Source: Spirogloea muscicola
Lineage: Eukaryota; Streptophyta; Zygnematophyceae; Spirogloeales; Spirogloeaceae
Length of the DNA stretch: 27,607 nucleotides
Direction of reading: 5' to 3'
NCBI GenBank assembly: GCA_009602725.1
Contig: WELB01000002.1
Location: 410,018 to 437,624, forward strand
Position 1 is the first letter of the stretch. Each line of letters starts with the position of its first letter. Below the pieces are notes generated by a model. That model was given only the letters and a program-made list of their open reading frames with translations. It had not been told where the DNA came from and searched no databases. Below are positions 26,746-27,607 of the stretch, in pieces. The position numbers were made by a program, and so were the translations under genes.

Positions 26746-27060
26746 AGCCCAAAAAAGAATGAAGAAAGTACGAGAAGGGGGCCAGGGGAAGCGCTAAGAA
26801 GAAAGAGCTCGCCCATTGAGGATAGGGGCTCAAACAGCCAGCCCAAAAAAGAATGAGCAGAGTACAAGAAGCCCAAGAAGCCCAAGAAGAAGGGGCCCAG
26901 GCGAAGCACTAAGAAAGAAGCACTCTAAGAAGAAGGAAAGGGCTCGCCCATTGAGGATAGGGGCTGGACAAGCCAGCCCAAAACAGAATGAACAAAGAAC
27001 GAGAAGGGGGCCAGAGGAAGCCAGAGGAAGCGCTAAGAAACCAAAGCACACAAAGAAAGA
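26731..27060 (-). repeat. Degenerate tandem repeats in a LINE 3' UTR
   Basis: Three imperfect units begin CATTGAGGA(C/T) at 26731, 26814 and 26949. The second and third units are preceded by GCTCGCC and followed by AGGGGCT. All carry AGCCAGCCCAAAA, AGAATGA and a purine-rich stretch with GAAGGGGGCC or similar and AAGC(G/A)CTAAGAA. The block follows the LINE-k stop on the minus strand. A single unit of the same kind lies in the LINE-e 3' UTR (about 20940-21000). Confidence 0.75.
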
Positions 27061-27077
27061 AAGCAGCTACAAATCAC

Positions 27078-27215
27078 TCAGTAACCCCTGCTAAGCAGCC
27101 GCAAATCAGAGAGGCTAGGGTCCTGGAAGTGGGTCCCCTGGACAGAGCCAGAGGCAGCAGCGAGGGCTCTCCCGTCACGAAGGTGCAGCGCACGGGCCAT
27201 GGACCTCTGCACCTC
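27078..27215 (-). mobile_element. LINE-k: LINE C-terminus
   Basis: Minus strand: VQRSMARALHLRDGRALAAA, SGSVQGTHFQDPSLSDLRLL, SRGY and TGA at 27078-27080. It is the same ending as the other copies, followed by the tandem-repeat 3' UTR. It is truncated upstream at about 27215, where a + strand LINE begins. Confidence 0.7.
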
Positions 27216-27221
27216 CAGCCA

Positions 27222-27607
27222 GTGGCCCGCCTCCCCGAGCTGCAGGACATGCAGCTGGCGCTTGCCATGCTCAATCGATGCATTGTGCAGCGTCCTCACT
27301 ACTTGGCGCGGACGACCCCTCCCGCGGTGCTGGCGGCCTACACCACATTCGACGCGGGGGTCATGGAGGGCGCGGCGGCCCTCATCCGCCACGATGGCTT
27401 CCTTGCCTCGTCAGCCGCTACGCTCCAGGCCACACTGCCCCCTGGCCAGGGCGGCCTCGGCTGCCGCTCGCTCGCGCGCGTCTGCAGGCCAGCATTCCTC
27501 GGCAGTTGGGCACAGGTCGCCACGTCGGTGGCGCAGCGCTTCCTCCATGATCGGCGGCCCCTGCTGCAGCAGGTTGTGGAGGAGGTGGCGACTGGCTCGC
27601 TGCCTTT
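27222..27607 (+). mobile_element. LINE-m: RT-thumb region of a + strand LINE, runs off the window
   Basis: The + frame from 27222 is open to the end of the window: LPELQDMQLALAMLNRCIVQ, RPHYLARTTPPAVLAAYTTF, LPPGQGGLGCRSLARVCRPA, FLGSWAQVATSVAQRFLHD. It aligns with LINE-c LQDVQLAVAILTRC, GGLGCRPLARL and LGCWAQVAS, and shows how LINE-c read before its frameshift near 12690. The endonuclease part should follow beyond 27607. Confidence 0.75.

Noticed and set aside
1-27607. CRISPR arrays, tRNA or rRNA genes, bacterial operons
   Set aside because: No regularly spaced identical repeats, no cloverleaf with A and B boxes seen, no rRNA-like conserved sequence; intron-rich genes and LINEs point to a eukaryote.

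Overview
This is nuclear DNA of a eukaryote, most likely a streptophyte green alga or another early-diverging plant lineage. The evidence is one plant-type leucine-rich-repeat receptor-like kinase (LRR-RLK) gene broken by 33 short introns, followed by about 16 kb of decayed retrotransposons. The species cannot be fixed from the sequence. No bacterial features (operons, Shine-Dalgarno sites, CRISPR) are present.

Layout: (1) 1-665 holds two + strand LINE 3' ends. (2) 853-11172 is the LRR-RLK gene (+): an LRRNT cap exon, a two-repeat exon, 29 consecutive exons that each encode exactly one LRR (25 of 72 bp, three of 69 bp, one of 75 bp, all phase 2/2), a large exon with about eight more LRRs plus the transmembrane helix and start of the kinase, and two kinase exons. 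Joined, the 34 exons stay in frame to the stop and give about 1,400 residues with about 39 LRRs. (3) About 11470-15200 is a long but broken minus-strand non-LTR retrotransposon (LINE-c): N-terminal zinc finger, reverse transcriptase with QGDPLG and YTDD motifs, then a C-terminal CxC/H zinc motif and a restriction-like-endonuclease-type domain, the layout of the R2/NeSL-like superfamily. (4) 15200-17700 is mostly unassigned, with one ambiguous base (15394) and a GCN microsatellite. (5) 17709-20752 and 23459-26265 are two decayed copies, in opposite orientation, of one LTR-retrotransposon family with gag (two CCHC knuckles) and aspartic protease but no visible reverse transcriptase or integrase. 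(6) Between and beyond them lies a nest of LINE fragments (20753-23440 and 26264-27607), some inserted into others; one insertion carries a near-perfect 20-bp target-site duplication.

The only gene that looks intact is the LRR-RLK. Its kinase retains the glycine loop, the VAIK-type lysine, HRD and DFG, so it is probably an active plasma-membrane receptor kinase; its ligand is unknown. The start of its coding sequence and its signal peptide are unresolved. The LINE copies share a C-terminal ending of the form SD-x-x-x-L-[TS]-R-[GA]-Y-stop and short 3'-UTR hairpins without poly(A), which allows even very short fragments to be recognised.
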